Shown here: in pieces, positions 44,531 to 52,328 of the stretch
Position numbering within the stretch: position 1 is the stretch's first letter
Layout: each line of letters begins with the position of its first letter
Source of the DNA: Sphingomonadales bacterium
GTDB taxonomy: Bacteria > Pseudomonadota > Alphaproteobacteria > Sphingomonadales > Sphingomonadaceae
Length of the DNA: 64,000 nt
NCBI GenBank assembly: GCA_027489295.1
Contig: JAIYAA010000064.1
Span: 16,875 to 80,874 of the forward strand
Direction: 5' to 3'
Made by a program: the position numbers and the translations under genes
Notes under the pieces: model-generated
Database searches by the model: none
Told to the model about the DNA's origin: nothing
The model's input: the letters and a program-made list of their open reading frames with translations, nothing else

Positions 44531-45823
44531 ATGGCTTCCGCGTCCGCCTGCGCTCCCTCCGCCAACACCCCGCTGGTCGTGCAGATCGGCTATGCGAGCG
44601 GCAATCTCGGCAAGAGCATTGTTTGGGCCAGCTTTGAGAGCTTCCTGCTCTTCTACCTGGTTACCATCGTCGGCTTTTCCGCCTGGCTCGCCGGCGGCGT
44701 GCTTGCCGCCGCGATGATCTGGGACGGGCTGGCCGATTTCGTTGTCGCCTACGGGACCGATCGCCACGGCAAGGCCAATGCGCTTGCCCGGCTGGTGCTG
44801 CTGGGGGCGCCGCTGGGGGCGATCGGCTTCTGGCTTACCTTTGCGCCGATGACCGGCCATGGCTGGCCGGCGATCGTGGCGGCGATCCTGCTTTGCCGGC
44901 TGGGCTATACTTTGTGCGACATCGGCCACAACACGCTGCTCGTTCGCGTCGCTACCGGGCCGCGCGCCGCATCGCTGGTATCGGGATTTCGGCTGATCTT
45001 CAGTTCGATCGGCGGCGCGCTGGTCGGGATGACGGCGGCGCAATTGCTCGGCATGCGCGATCCCGCCGCCCAGCGCGAAGCCTTCGGCGCATGTGCCGCC
45101 ATCGCGGGAGCCCTATATTTCGGCACACTGCTGATCGCCATTGGCGCGACACACCGCCTGCCGGCACCCGCGGCCGTCGCACCGGGAGAGACGCGCCGCC
45201 ACCTCCTGCAATCCCTCTGGCACCAGCCGGGATATCGGCTGCTGCTCGCTCTGATCGCACTACAGGCGGGCCTGCTGCCCGCCTTCAATCGTGCGCTGCC
45301 ATTCTTCGGCACGGCAGTTCGGGGGGATCCGGCATGGGCGGGCTATGCGCTGGCGATGATCACGCTCGCGCAGTCGCTGTCGCTACCGCTATGGATGGGG
45401 GCCTCGCGGCGCTTCGGACCAGCGCGCTTGCTTGCCGCCGCGCATGTGCTGGCGATCCTTGCGATGGCAAGCATGGGGCTGCTGGCCTTCCTACAGGATG
45501 GCCGCTGGAGCGCGATCCCGCTCGCGCTGCTGGGTATCGCCCAGGCGGGCATGAACATGGCAATCTGGGCATTGCTGGCGCTCAGCGTGCAGTCCCAGGC
45601 CTCCGCGCGCGCGCGCCTGGAGGCTTTGCCGGTGGGCTTGTTCCTTGCAGTGCTGAAATGTGCTTCGGGGCTGGGAGGGTCGACGATTGCTGTCCTTGTG
45701 GGTGGCTTCAGTGCCTGGTCTTACGTCGCCGCGGGTGCGCTCGCGCTGCCGATGATAGGTTGCATCGCGATCCTCACCCTGCTTCGGCGGGATCAAAGCG
45801 CTGCCCTGCTTTCTACCCGATAA
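44531..45823 (+). CDS. MFS transporter, GPH (glycoside-pentoside-hexuronide) symporter-like
   Basis: 430 residues from ATG 44531 and 11-12 hydrophobic helices. The N-terminal half resembles MFS_2/GPH cation symporters: YASGNLGKSIVWASFESFLLFYLV, MIWDGLADFVVAYGTDR, and LCDIGHNTLL. It would carry a sugar or glycoside across the inner membrane with a cation. Divergently paired with the ROK regulator, completing an outer-membrane to cytoplasm uptake route with the receptor at 41-43 kb. Confidence 0.87.
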   Translation: MASASACAPSANTPLVVQIGYASGNLGKSIVWASFESFLLFYLVTIVGFSAWLAGGVLAAAMIWDGLADFVVAYGTDRHGKANALARLVLLGAPLGAIGFWLTFAPMTGHGWPAIVAAILLCRLGYTLCDIGHNTLLVRVATGPRAASLVSGFRLIFSSIGGALVGMTAAQLLGMRDPAAQREAFGACAAIAGALYFGTLLIAIGATHRLPAPAAVAPGETRRHLLQSLWHQPGYRLLLALIALQAGLLPAFNRALPFFGTAVRGDPAWAGYALAMITLAQSLSLPLWMGASRRFGPARLLAAAHVLAILAMASMGLLAFLQDGRWSAIPLALLGIAQAGMNMAIWALLALSVQSQASARARLEALPVGLFLAVLKCASGLGGSTIAVLVGGFSAWSYVAAGALALPMIGCIAILTLLRRDQSAALLSTR

Positions 45824-46038
45824 GCAGACGAATTTCCCAATGATCTGAGGGCCCAGTGCTTTCACCTCGGGCGCGCCAACGTTTCTCTTCCCGCGGGCAT
45901 CCGACCGCGACACCGCGGCCCGCCGCCGCATCCGGCGTTGACAACCGCCAGTCCAACCCGTCCAAGGACCGGCGGTGCCCAGGCACTACCATCATCGGCC
46001 CCGCAACCCGATCCGCGACGATCGCAAGGAACGCGTAC

Positions 46039-46302
46039 ATGATCCTGAATACGACCGGCGTTCTTCTCGGCGCGAGCGCGATGCTGATCGCCCTCGGAGG
46101 CGCAGCCGTGCCGCCCCAGTCCGATCCCGGCAAGAAGGCGTGCGTTCAGGAAGCCCGGCGCCTGTGCCCCGCCGAGATGAAATCGCTGAGCCGCAAGAAG
46201 GTGGAGGCGTGCATGATCGCCAAGATCGACCAGACCTCACCCGTCTGCCACGCCGCGATGCTGCGCATCAAGGCGCAGCGCGAGGAATCGGCTAAGCGCT
46301 GA
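46039..46302 (+). CDS. Small exported cysteine-rich protein (GLG1-type repeat)
   Basis: 87 residues from ATG 46039, which has AAGGA 10 bases upstream; the longer frame upstream is not protein-like. A hydrophobic signal-like N-terminus (MILNTTGVLLGASAMLIALGG) is followed by one repeat with four cysteines: ACVQEARRLCP, VEACMIAKI and PVCHAAM, the spacing of the cysteine-rich GLG1/MG-160 domain. Two disulfides in the periplasm are likely. Function unknown. Convergent with, and overlapping by 11 bases, the methyltransferase gene. Confidence 0.72.
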   Translation: MILNTTGVLLGASAMLIALGGAAVPPQSDPGKKACVQEARRLCPAEMKSLSRKKVEACMIAKIDQTSPVCHAAMLRIKAQREESAKR

Positions 46303-46795
46303 GGCCGGCGCTGCCGTACAGCGCGCGGTTCTCGGCACCGATCCGAACCGCCAGCATCGCCGCATTAAGCACCGTGAACAGCAGCGCGACCCAGACGAGG
46401 CCGAAGGTCAGCGGCAACACCGCGATCTCTGCCGTCACGACCATGTAATTGGGATGGCGAACGAATCGGAACGGCCCCCGCCGCACGAGTGGCGCTTCGG
46501 GCGTGACGATGATGCGCGTGGTCCAGCGCGGGCCCAGTGTGGCGAGCACCCAGACCCGCATCAGCTGCAGCACCGCGAACACACCCAGCAGCGGCAGCGA
46601 AATCGCACGATCGCCGACCGTGAACCAGAGCACAGCCAGCCATGCGGTGTGGAGGGCAACCATCACTGGGTAATGCTCGGCACCCACCTCGCGCGCGCCG
46701 GCGGCGAGCAGTCGCGCGGTGTTGCGCTTCGCGATCACCAGTTCGCTCAGTCGCTGGAGCGTGACGAAAGCCATGACGGCATAGGCCCAGTTCAT
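46292..46795 (-). CDS. Isoprenylcysteine carboxyl methyltransferase-like membrane enzyme
   Basis: 167 residues from ATG 46795, chosen because it overlaps the polyketide synthase stop as ATGA; GTG 46804 is an alternative. Four to five hydrophobic helices and the ICMT signature FRFVRHPNYMVVTAEI (SAM and substrate site) identify the family. In Bacillus and Streptomyces, ICMT-like proteins encoded right after a type III polyketide synthase O-methylate its alkylpyrone or quinol product; the same role is inferred here. Ends within 11 bases of overlap with the Cys-rich gene. Confidence 0.87.
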   Translation of the reverse strand: MNWAYAVMAFVTLQRLSELVIAKRNTARLLAAGAREVGAEHYPVMVALHTAWLAVLWFTVGDRAISLPLLGVFAVLQLMRVWVLATLGPRWTTRIIVTPEAPLVRRGPFRFVRHPNYMVVTAEIAVLPLTFGLVWVALLFTVLNAAMLAVRIGAENRALYGSAGLSA

Positions 46796-47850
46796 GCCGC
46801 GCACCGTAGCGTTAGCGACGACGCGGTAAAGCCCGGCCCCAGCGCGTTGAGCACCGACAAGGGGGGGAGGCCCGCGCGCCGGTACCGATCGAGCACGAAC
46901 AGCACGGTGGGCGCGGACATGTTGCCATGATCGCGCAGCACGTCCCGTTCGTGGACCAGCGCGCCCTGGTTAAGCGACAGCGCATTCTCGATCGCGTCGA
47001 CCACCTTGGCGCCGCCCGGGTGGCAGATGAACTGGTCCACATCCTCGATTCTGAGATCCTGGGGCACCAGCATCTCCTGCATCGCCTGGCGCATTTCCCG
47101 CCGTGCGAACGCCGGAATGGCGCGGTTCAGCACGACGCCGAGGCCCGTGGGTTCGGCCTGCCATCCCATGATGTCGAGCGTGTCGTTCCAGGTCTTTTCC
47201 GCGCTGCCGGTGATCTGGACGAAGCCGTCCTCGCCGCCGCGCAGCACGCAGGCCGCCGCGCCGTCGCCGAACAGCGCGGTGGAGACGATATCCGCCTTGT
47301 CCGCCCGATCGGTGCGAAGCGCCAGGCTGCACAGCTCGACGGTGACGAACAGCACCGTCGAGCCCGGCGTTGCGCGCGCCAGCTTGCTGGACAATGCGAG
47401 CCCGGTAGCACCGCCGGCGCACCCCAGCCCAAACACCGGCACGCGTGCGACGTCGCTGCGGAAGGGGATCCGCGCCATCGCCCGTGCCTCCAGGCTTGGG
47501 GTGGCGATGCCGGTCGAGGAGATGGTGACGATCGTGTCGATCTGCTCCGCCCGCACCCCCGCCTCGTCCAGCGCGCGCCGTGCCGCAGCCGTCCACAGAT
47601 CGAGCGCGACCTCGAGATAGGCATCGGTACGTTCGAGAAAACTGCGTGGGCTGCGATACCAGTCGACCGGCCTGGCCAGCTGCCGCGTCTGGACCCCGGC
47701 ATTGGCATAGACCGCCGCCAGCCGTTCGAAGTCGCCAAACTGCCCGCCGATCAGGTCGCGGGCGGTGGCAACGGCCTCCGCCTGCGTCATAACATGGTCG
47801 GGAGTTTCAGTAGTAAGAGAGAGAATCGATACCGGCTGCATGAACGCCAT
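46792..47850 (-). CDS. Type III polyketide synthase (chalcone/alkylpyrone synthase family)
   Basis: 352 residues. Thiolase fold with the complete Cys-His-Asn triad: Cys144 in FGLGCAGGATGL, His277 in FICHPGGAK and Asn310 in DHGNMSAPT. The C-terminal GPGFTASSLTLR is typical of bacterial type III synthases. It should extend a fatty acyl or other acyl-CoA starter with malonyl-CoA to a pyrone or resorcinol. Translationally coupled to the methyltransferase and divergent from a 14-helix exporter, with 109 bases between start codons. Confidence 0.93.
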   Translation of the reverse strand: MAFMQPVSILSLTTETPDHVMTQAEAVATARDLIGGQFGDFERLAAVYANAGVQTRQLARPVDWYRSPRSFLERTDAYLEVALDLWTAAARRALDEAGVRAEQIDTIVTISSTGIATPSLEARAMARIPFRSDVARVPVFGLGCAGGATGLALSSKLARATPGSTVLFVTVELCSLALRTDRADKADIVSTALFGDGAAACVLRGGEDGFVQITGSAEKTWNDTLDIMGWQAEPTGLGVVLNRAIPAFARREMRQAMQEMLVPQDLRIEDVDQFICHPGGAKVVDAIENALSLNQGALVHERDVLRDHGNMSAPTVLFVLDRYRRAGLPPLSVLNALGPGFTASSLTLRCAA

Positions 47851-47959
47851 CGCCTGAGAGACCGGCGGACCGGTGGAAAAGGTTCAACCGCGCAACGAAT
47901 TTTCCGTCAGCGAGTTCCTTGCGTGCGCTAAGGTCGGCGCGCATTTGCAGAGGGAATCG

Positions 47960-49549
47960 ATGGCGAAACGCATGGTTGACACCGCCGCCGCGATCCTAGG
48001 GGAAAGCGATCGCGCAGGCTATCGCGAATGGGCCGGCTTCGTCCTGATGTGCCTGGGCATGTTCATGGCGATCCTCGACATCCAGATCGTCGCCACGTCG
48101 CTGCCCGCCATCCAGGCCGCGCTCAAGATTGCGCCCGATCGCATGGTCTGGGTGCAGACCGCCTATCTCACCGCCGAAATCGTGGCCATTCCGCTCACCG
48201 GCTTCCTCACCGCGCGCGTGGGGATGCGCTGGCTGTTTGTCGGTGCGGTAAGCCTGTTCACCCTTGCATCCATCGGCTGCGCGGCGAGCACCGGCTTCGG
48301 CCAGCTGATCGCGTGGCGCGTCGTTCAGGGATTTGCCGGCGGCACGCTGATCCCGGCGGTGTTTGCCGCAGTGTTCCTGCTGTTCCCGCCGCGCGCCCAG
48401 GCGATGGCGACGACGATCGCCGGCGTGGCGGCGGTGCTGGCGCCGACCGTGGGGCCGATCGTCGGCGGATGGATTACCCAATCCTATTCCTGGCACTGGC
48501 TCTTCCGGGTGAACATCCTGCCGGGGATCATCGCCGGTTTGGGCGTCCTCATCTTCCTGCGCGGGCGGGCAGTCGGCGACCAGACGCACCGACCGATCGA
48601 CCTTCTGGCGCTGCTGCTGCTGGCAAGCGGGCTGGTCGCGCTCCAGATCGGGCTGAAGGACGCCCCCACGCTCGGCTGGGCGGCACCACGCGTGCTGGGT
48701 CTGCTCGGCCTGGCGACGGGCAGTGCCGTCTTGTTCGTGTGGCGCACCCTCGCCTCCCCGTCGCCGCTGGTCGAGCTGCGCTGCTTCGCCGATCGCAACT
48801 TCATGATCGGATGCCTGCTCAGCTTCGTGCTGGGGTTCGGTCTGTTCGGCTCGACCTACCTGATGCCGTTCTTTCTCGGGCTGGTGCGCGAGCATGGGCC
48901 GCTCCGCATCGGCGAGATCATGCTGGTGACCGGGTGCACGCAGCTGCTGGTCGCGCCGATCGCCGTCTATGCGGAGCGCCGCGTGGATGCCCGGCTGCTG
49001 ACCGGCTTCGGCTTCGTGCTGTTCGCTCTCGGCCTGTTGCTCAGCACCCGCCAGACCGCGCAGACCGACTTCGCCGAGATGATCGTGCCGCAGATCGTGC
49101 GCGGCGCGGCGATCATGTTCTGCCTGCTGCCGCCGACCCGCATGGCGCTGGGCCGGCTCCCCGAGCGGCTGGTGGCGGACGGAAGCGGGCTGTTCAACCT
49201 GATGCGCAATCTCGGCGGCGCCGTCGGCCTCGCACTGATCGACACCACGATCTTCAGTCGCGCCGCGACGGCTGGAACGCAGATCGCGGACAAGCTGCGC
49301 GCCGGCGACGTGGCCACCGCGGTGCGGATCGGCATTCCGCGCGACGCCTTTCTGGAGCAGCGCGGCCAGCCGCTCGACGAGTTCGCGACGGAAATGGTGC
49401 GGCCGCTGGTGGAAAAGGCGGCGCTCGTTCCCGCGGTCAACACGGCCTGGCTGCTCTGCGGTGTGCTGACGGCGCTGGCGGTGGCAACGCTGTTCTGGGT
49501 GCGCCGCGACGTCGCCGTTCGCGCGCGGAGCGCGACGGCGGCAGCCTAG
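47960..49549 (+). CDS. MFS transporter, DHA2 (EmrB/QacA, 14-TM) type
   Basis: 529 residues from ATG 47960 with AGAGGGA upstream; a GTG at 47873 is unlikely. About 14 hydrophobic helices and family motifs: FMAILDIQIVATSLPAIQ (motif D1), the GTLIPAVFAAVFLLFP stretch and VAAVLAPTVGPIVGGWI (motif C of drug antiporters). A proton-driven exporter; its position next to the polyketide synthase suggests it may export that product, but drug efflux without that link is possible. Its stop is interlocked (CTAG) with the stop of the convergent speH remnant. Confidence 0.9.
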   Translation: MAKRMVDTAAAILGESDRAGYREWAGFVLMCLGMFMAILDIQIVATSLPAIQAALKIAPDRMVWVQTAYLTAEIVAIPLTGFLTARVGMRWLFVGAVSLFTLASIGCAASTGFGQLIAWRVVQGFAGGTLIPAVFAAVFLLFPPRAQAMATTIAGVAAVLAPTVGPIVGGWITQSYSWHWLFRVNILPGIIAGLGVLIFLRGRAVGDQTHRPIDLLALLLLASGLVALQIGLKDAPTLGWAAPRVLGLLGLATGSAVLFVWRTLASPSPLVELRCFADRNFMIGCLLSFVLGFGLFGSTYLMPFFLGLVREHGPLRIGEIMLVTGCTQLLVAPIAVYAERRVDARLLTGFGFVLFALGLLLSTRQTAQTDFAEMIVPQIVRGAAIMFCLLPPTRMALGRLPERLVADGSGLFNLMRNLGGAVGLALIDTTIFSRAATAGTQIADKLRAGDVATAVRIGIPRDAFLEQRGQPLDEFATEMVRPLVEKAALVPAVNTAWLLCGVLTALAVATLFWVRRDVAVRARSATAAA

Positions 49550-49796
49550 CGCCCGAACGTCCGCTCGATCACCGTGCACCGGGCGACGGTTGCCGCCGGC
49601 AGCATCCCGATGGCGTCGAGCCCGCCGTGCAGATCAGGCGTCGGCGCACACGGGAAAATGTCGACGCGGGCCGTCCCGTATTCGGGCCATGTGTGGATCG
49701 AAACATGCGACTTGGCGAGCATCGCCACGCCCGTGACGCCCTGCCCGGCACCGAAGCTGTACAGGCGCACTTCCAGCAGCGTTGCGCCCGCTCCGT
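49546..49796 (-). pseudogene. speH: 5'-truncated S-adenosylmethionine decarboxylase (speH)
   Basis: About 80 residues remain, beginning near AGATLLEVRLYSFGAGQG and including the self-cleavage/pyruvoyl core KSHVSIHTWPEYG with the processing Ser, then VDIFPCAPTPD and a tail to ERTFGR. The first ~35 residues of a normal SpeH (the GRHLLVE-type start) are absent: at about 49790-49797 the matching sequence stops and becomes rtcR-derived. No start codon fits. So the gene is most likely dead. Intact SpeH would supply decarboxylated SAM for spermidine. Confidence 0.75.
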
Positions 49797-50114
49797 CCGA
49801 AAGGGCGGATCGACATCGATAGTGTCGAGGCGGAAGGGCAGCGGCTGGAACGGCTGTGGTCGGGGCAGCGGGCGGGTGCCGATGGCCTTGCCTATCTGCC
49901 CGACCCCGAAGCACTGGCAGAATTCGACCTGTTTGACCGGGTTCAACGCTGGGCTGTCGTGTAGGCGTGCCGCCACGGCTGCTCGCTGTCCGAAGCCGGA
50001 CGAGCGCTGTTCGCGGCATCGCGGGCGCGCCGAACGTCCGCGAATGACGCGGATCGATTGCGGGAGTAAGTGGAGGGGCTTGGGTTGGGCTGGTCGTCGC
50101 CGATGGAGCGCTGA
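49790..50114 (+). pseudogene. rtcR: Decayed 3' end of rtcR (sigma-54 activator of RNA-repair genes)
   Basis: One frame carries recognisable RtcR C-terminal sequence: RIDIDSVEAEGQRLERLW, ALAEFDLFDRVQ, then after a TAG (49962-49964) the recognition-helix region CSLSEAGRALFAASRARR and TSANDADRLRE, then a TAA (50067-50069) where relatives have a Tyr codon, and a final TGA at 50112-50114. Two in-frame stops without any frameshift show slow decay. The AAA domain and sensor domain are missing. No rtcA or rtcB is in the window. Confidence 0.72.
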
Positions 50115-50242
50115 GACCCACGCCGATCAGGGTTGCTCGCAGTCGGTGCTGCGACTGCGCCGCCGCGCGGTCTCGCCGGTGCACTGGCCGCACCGCCAAT
50201 CCGAGCCTTGCTTGCTGCGACGCACCGCATCGACCACAAAAA

Positions 50243-50276
50243 GAAAGGGCGACACCGTTGCCGGTGCCGCCCTTCC
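50243..50276 (-). terminator. Intrinsic terminator of the PEP-CTERM gene
   Basis: A 13-bp stem (50245-50257 with 50262-50274, one G-T pair) with a TTGC loop; on the minus strand it is followed by TTTCTTTTTG. It lies about 20 bases after the gene's stop. Confidence 0.8.
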
Positions 50277-50295
50277 AAAAGCCGTGTTCGACGCC

Positions 50296-50889
50296 TTAGG
50301 CGGCGACGACCTTGGCGCTGCTGCGGCGGCGACGCACCGCTGCACCGGCCATGCCGGCACCAGCGATCAGCATGCCCCAGGTCGCCGGCTCAGGAACGCC
50401 TGCCGGCGGCGAAGCGAGCGTGTAGCTGCCCGAGATCGCCGAACCCGCGCCACCGGTCTGAGTGTAGCTGAAGGTCAGCGATGCCGCGCCGGCATCAAAC
50501 GACGCGAGCGAGCCCGTCGGGGTGAAGGTGCCGAGGGTGTAGAACGACACGACGCTGCTCTGGCCGGTCGACGTGGCGTCAACCGTCTTGATGCTGCCGG
50601 TGAAGGTACCGAACGCGCTGGTCAGGTTGACCACGCTGCCGACGGTCGCCGTGACGCTCGACAGATTCGCCAGCGTGAACTGGCCGATCGTGGTGAAGTC
50701 ACCCTTGGTGTCGGAGACCAGGGTGGCCGAGTTGGTGAAGGTCGAACCCGAACCGATCGACGGGGTCGAGCTGCTGATGCCGAAGATCGCACCTGCGAGG
50801 GTGCCGACGATGGTTGCCGCCGAAGCGGCGGTAGGAGCTGCGACCGCGACAGTGGCGGCGGCAAGCAGGGTGAGAACACGAGTGCGCAT
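50296..50889 (-). CDS. PEP-CTERM sorting-signal protein
   Basis: 197 residues from ATG 50889. Signal peptide (MRTRVLTLLAAATVAVAAPTAASA), a Ser/Thr/Gly-rich beta-type body, and the C-terminal sorting tag VPEPATWGMLIAGAGMAGAAVRRRR: PEP motif, short hydrophobic helix and arginine cluster. Such proteins are cut by an exosortase (EpsH/XrtA) and are usually linked to exopolysaccharide. Neither exosortase nor EPS genes are in this window. Upstream is lower-GC non-coding DNA. Confidence 0.88.
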   Translation of the reverse strand: MRTRVLTLLAAATVAVAAPTAASAATIVGTLAGAIFGISSSTPSIGSGSTFTNSATLVSDTKGDFTTIGQFTLANLSSVTATVGSVVNLTSAFGTFTGSIKTVDATSTGQSSVVSFYTLGTFTPTGSLASFDAGAASLTFSYTQTGGAGSAISGSYTLASPPAGVPEPATWGMLIAGAGMAGAAVRRRRSSAKVVAA

Positions 50890-50929
50890 AGAAACCCCCA
50901 ATAAGGTTAACCGCCGACGCGGGGTCGGC

Positions 50930-51773
50930 TGCCCCCCCTACTCCACGGAAATTCGTTGATCGTCAATCACAATATACAAACCGTGCAGGATAGTTCTGCA
51001 GCATCACAGCCTCCGTGCCCCTTTTTAGGTCACTTTCGCCGGTCTTCCCCATCATCCTATTGAATCGACGTCATATCTACAGACTCACGGAGTCCATCAT
51101 ATCGAGCGTAACCGTGCCCAGCGAACCAACGTTCATAAGGTTTCATATTATTTCATCTTGAAACGAACAAGTATTCTAGCTGTCATTTTCGACATATCGC
51201 GGCTTGATTACCATTCCATGACCGCTTGCAGGATCATGAAGCTACCAAATATGGTCAACAAGCGGTCGGGCCTCCTCGACCGCGGCCGTATATGCACATG
51301 GGCGCACCCTTCATTCCCGCAAGATACAGACGTTTGGCGGCGAGAAGACTTTGCGTTGCGCTGCTGCACCCGCGAACAATTATGCTGCTCCGCACCATTG
51401 ACTGATTGATAGCCATGGCAAATGCCACGCCGGAAATCTCAACAGCAGGCGCTGCAGCGACAATGGATATTCATCGGCGCGCATGGATTGGGTTCGTAAA
51501 ATCGAAGCTACAACTTCTGGGAGACGGAGCGTCAAGGCTGCGCGCTTCGGCGTCATCCATCTAGGTGGCGCCAATAGAAGCCCACAGGCTTGGCGCTAGG
51601 TGATGAAGCGATTCGATAAGCCACCCGCGTTACGCGGCGGGGCAGCTTCGCATGCGAAGCACGCCTGCCCTGCCAAGGCCTGCGGTGAATGCTGAAGACA
51701 AGCTGCGTATTGAACCCATATCACTCGTCGCGGTCACCAAGCTTCGAAGCATGGCGGCGGATCAACCACGGCG
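50930..51773. other. Lower-GC stretch without a recognisable gene
   Basis: About 840 bases between the PEP-CTERM gene and the acetyltransferase gene. From roughly 50950 to 51420 the base composition is visibly richer in A and T than anywhere else in the window. Open frames here (for example 51158-51409 plus, 51380-51574 minus) lack family features and credible ribosome sites. The right part (51600-51700) has a 16-base perfect palindrome. Probably a mix of promoter DNA for the PEP-CTERM gene and old mobile or decayed sequence. Confidence 0.5.
51645..51660. repeat. 16-base perfect palindrome
   Basis: GCTTCGCATGCGAAGC reads the same on both strands; 8 bases upstream of it lies a further small hairpin CCGCG-TTA-CGCGG (51625-51637). 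It is 113 bases downstream of the acetyltransferase stop, so it could be an RNA 3' structure or a protein site. Confidence 0.5.
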
Positions 51774-52328
51774 CTATGGCCTTGCACTTCGCGCGGGATT
51801 GCCGACGACGGTGCTCCCCGCCGGCACATCGCGGGTGACGACACTGCCGGCGCCGACGATCGCGTCGTCCCCGATCGTCACGCCGGGCAGGACCAGCGCA
51901 CCGCCGCCGATCCACACGTTCCGCCCGATCGTGATCGGGCGTCCGAACTCGAGCATCTGACCGCGGGTTGCCGGGTCGCGCGGATGGTCCGCGGTCAGGA
52001 TCTGCACGCCGGGGCTGATCTGGGTCCCCGCGCCGATCCGCACGGCGACCACGTCCAGGATAATGCACCCGAAATTGAGGAACACGCCGTCCTCGAGATG
52101 GATGTTGTAGCCATAGTCGCAGTGGAACGGCGACCGCACGACCACCCCCGCGCCAACCGCCCCCAGCCCTTCCGTCAGGAGGGCATGCCGGGCGGCGGCC
52201 TCCGCCGTCGTGGCGCCGTTGTAGCGCGCCATCCAGGCGGTCGCGCGCGCGACGTCCGCCACCAGTTCGGGATCGTCCGCGCGGTAGAGCTTGCCGGCGA
52301 GCATGCGTTGTTTCTGCGTCATGGCCAT
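51774..52328 (-). CDS. Sugar O-acetyltransferase, maltose/galactoside acetyltransferase type
   Basis: 184 residues from ATG 52328. The N-terminal helical motif MAMTQKQRMLAGKLYRADDPEL and the left-handed beta-helix hexapeptides, with the catalytic His in the loop GVQILTADHPRDP and NVWIGGGALVLPGVTIG, are typical of Maa/LacA/NodL acetyltransferases using acetyl-CoA. Its ATG shares one base with the stop of the DUF1349 gene (TGATG), so they are coupled. Likely controlled by the divergent TetR regulator. Confidence 0.9.
   Translation of the reverse strand: MAMTQKQRMLAGKLYRADDPELVADVARATAWMARYNGATTAEAAARHALLTEGLGAVGAGVVVRSPFHCDYGYNIHLEDGVFLNFGCIILDVVAVRIGAGTQISPGVQILTADHPRDPATRGQMLEFGRPITIGRNVWIGGGALVLPGVTIGDDAIVGAGSVVTRDVPAGSTVVGNPARSARP

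Noticed and set aside
48028..50904. 958-residue plus-strand frame across the MFS gene and beyond
   Set aside because: Arg/Ala/Gly-rich shadow of the MFS gene; real domains lie in another frame.
50890..51050. Sigma-54 promoter before the PEP-CTERM gene
   Set aside because: Several GGCAC/GCACGG-like strings exist but none has the -24/-12 spacing.
51158..51409. 83-residue plus-strand open frame in the lower-GC stretch
   Set aside because: No ribosome site, no family features, codon use unlike the neighbours.
51380..51574. 64-residue minus-strand frame, considered as a transposase remnant
   Set aside because: No DDE or HTH motif and no terminal inverted repeats found around it.
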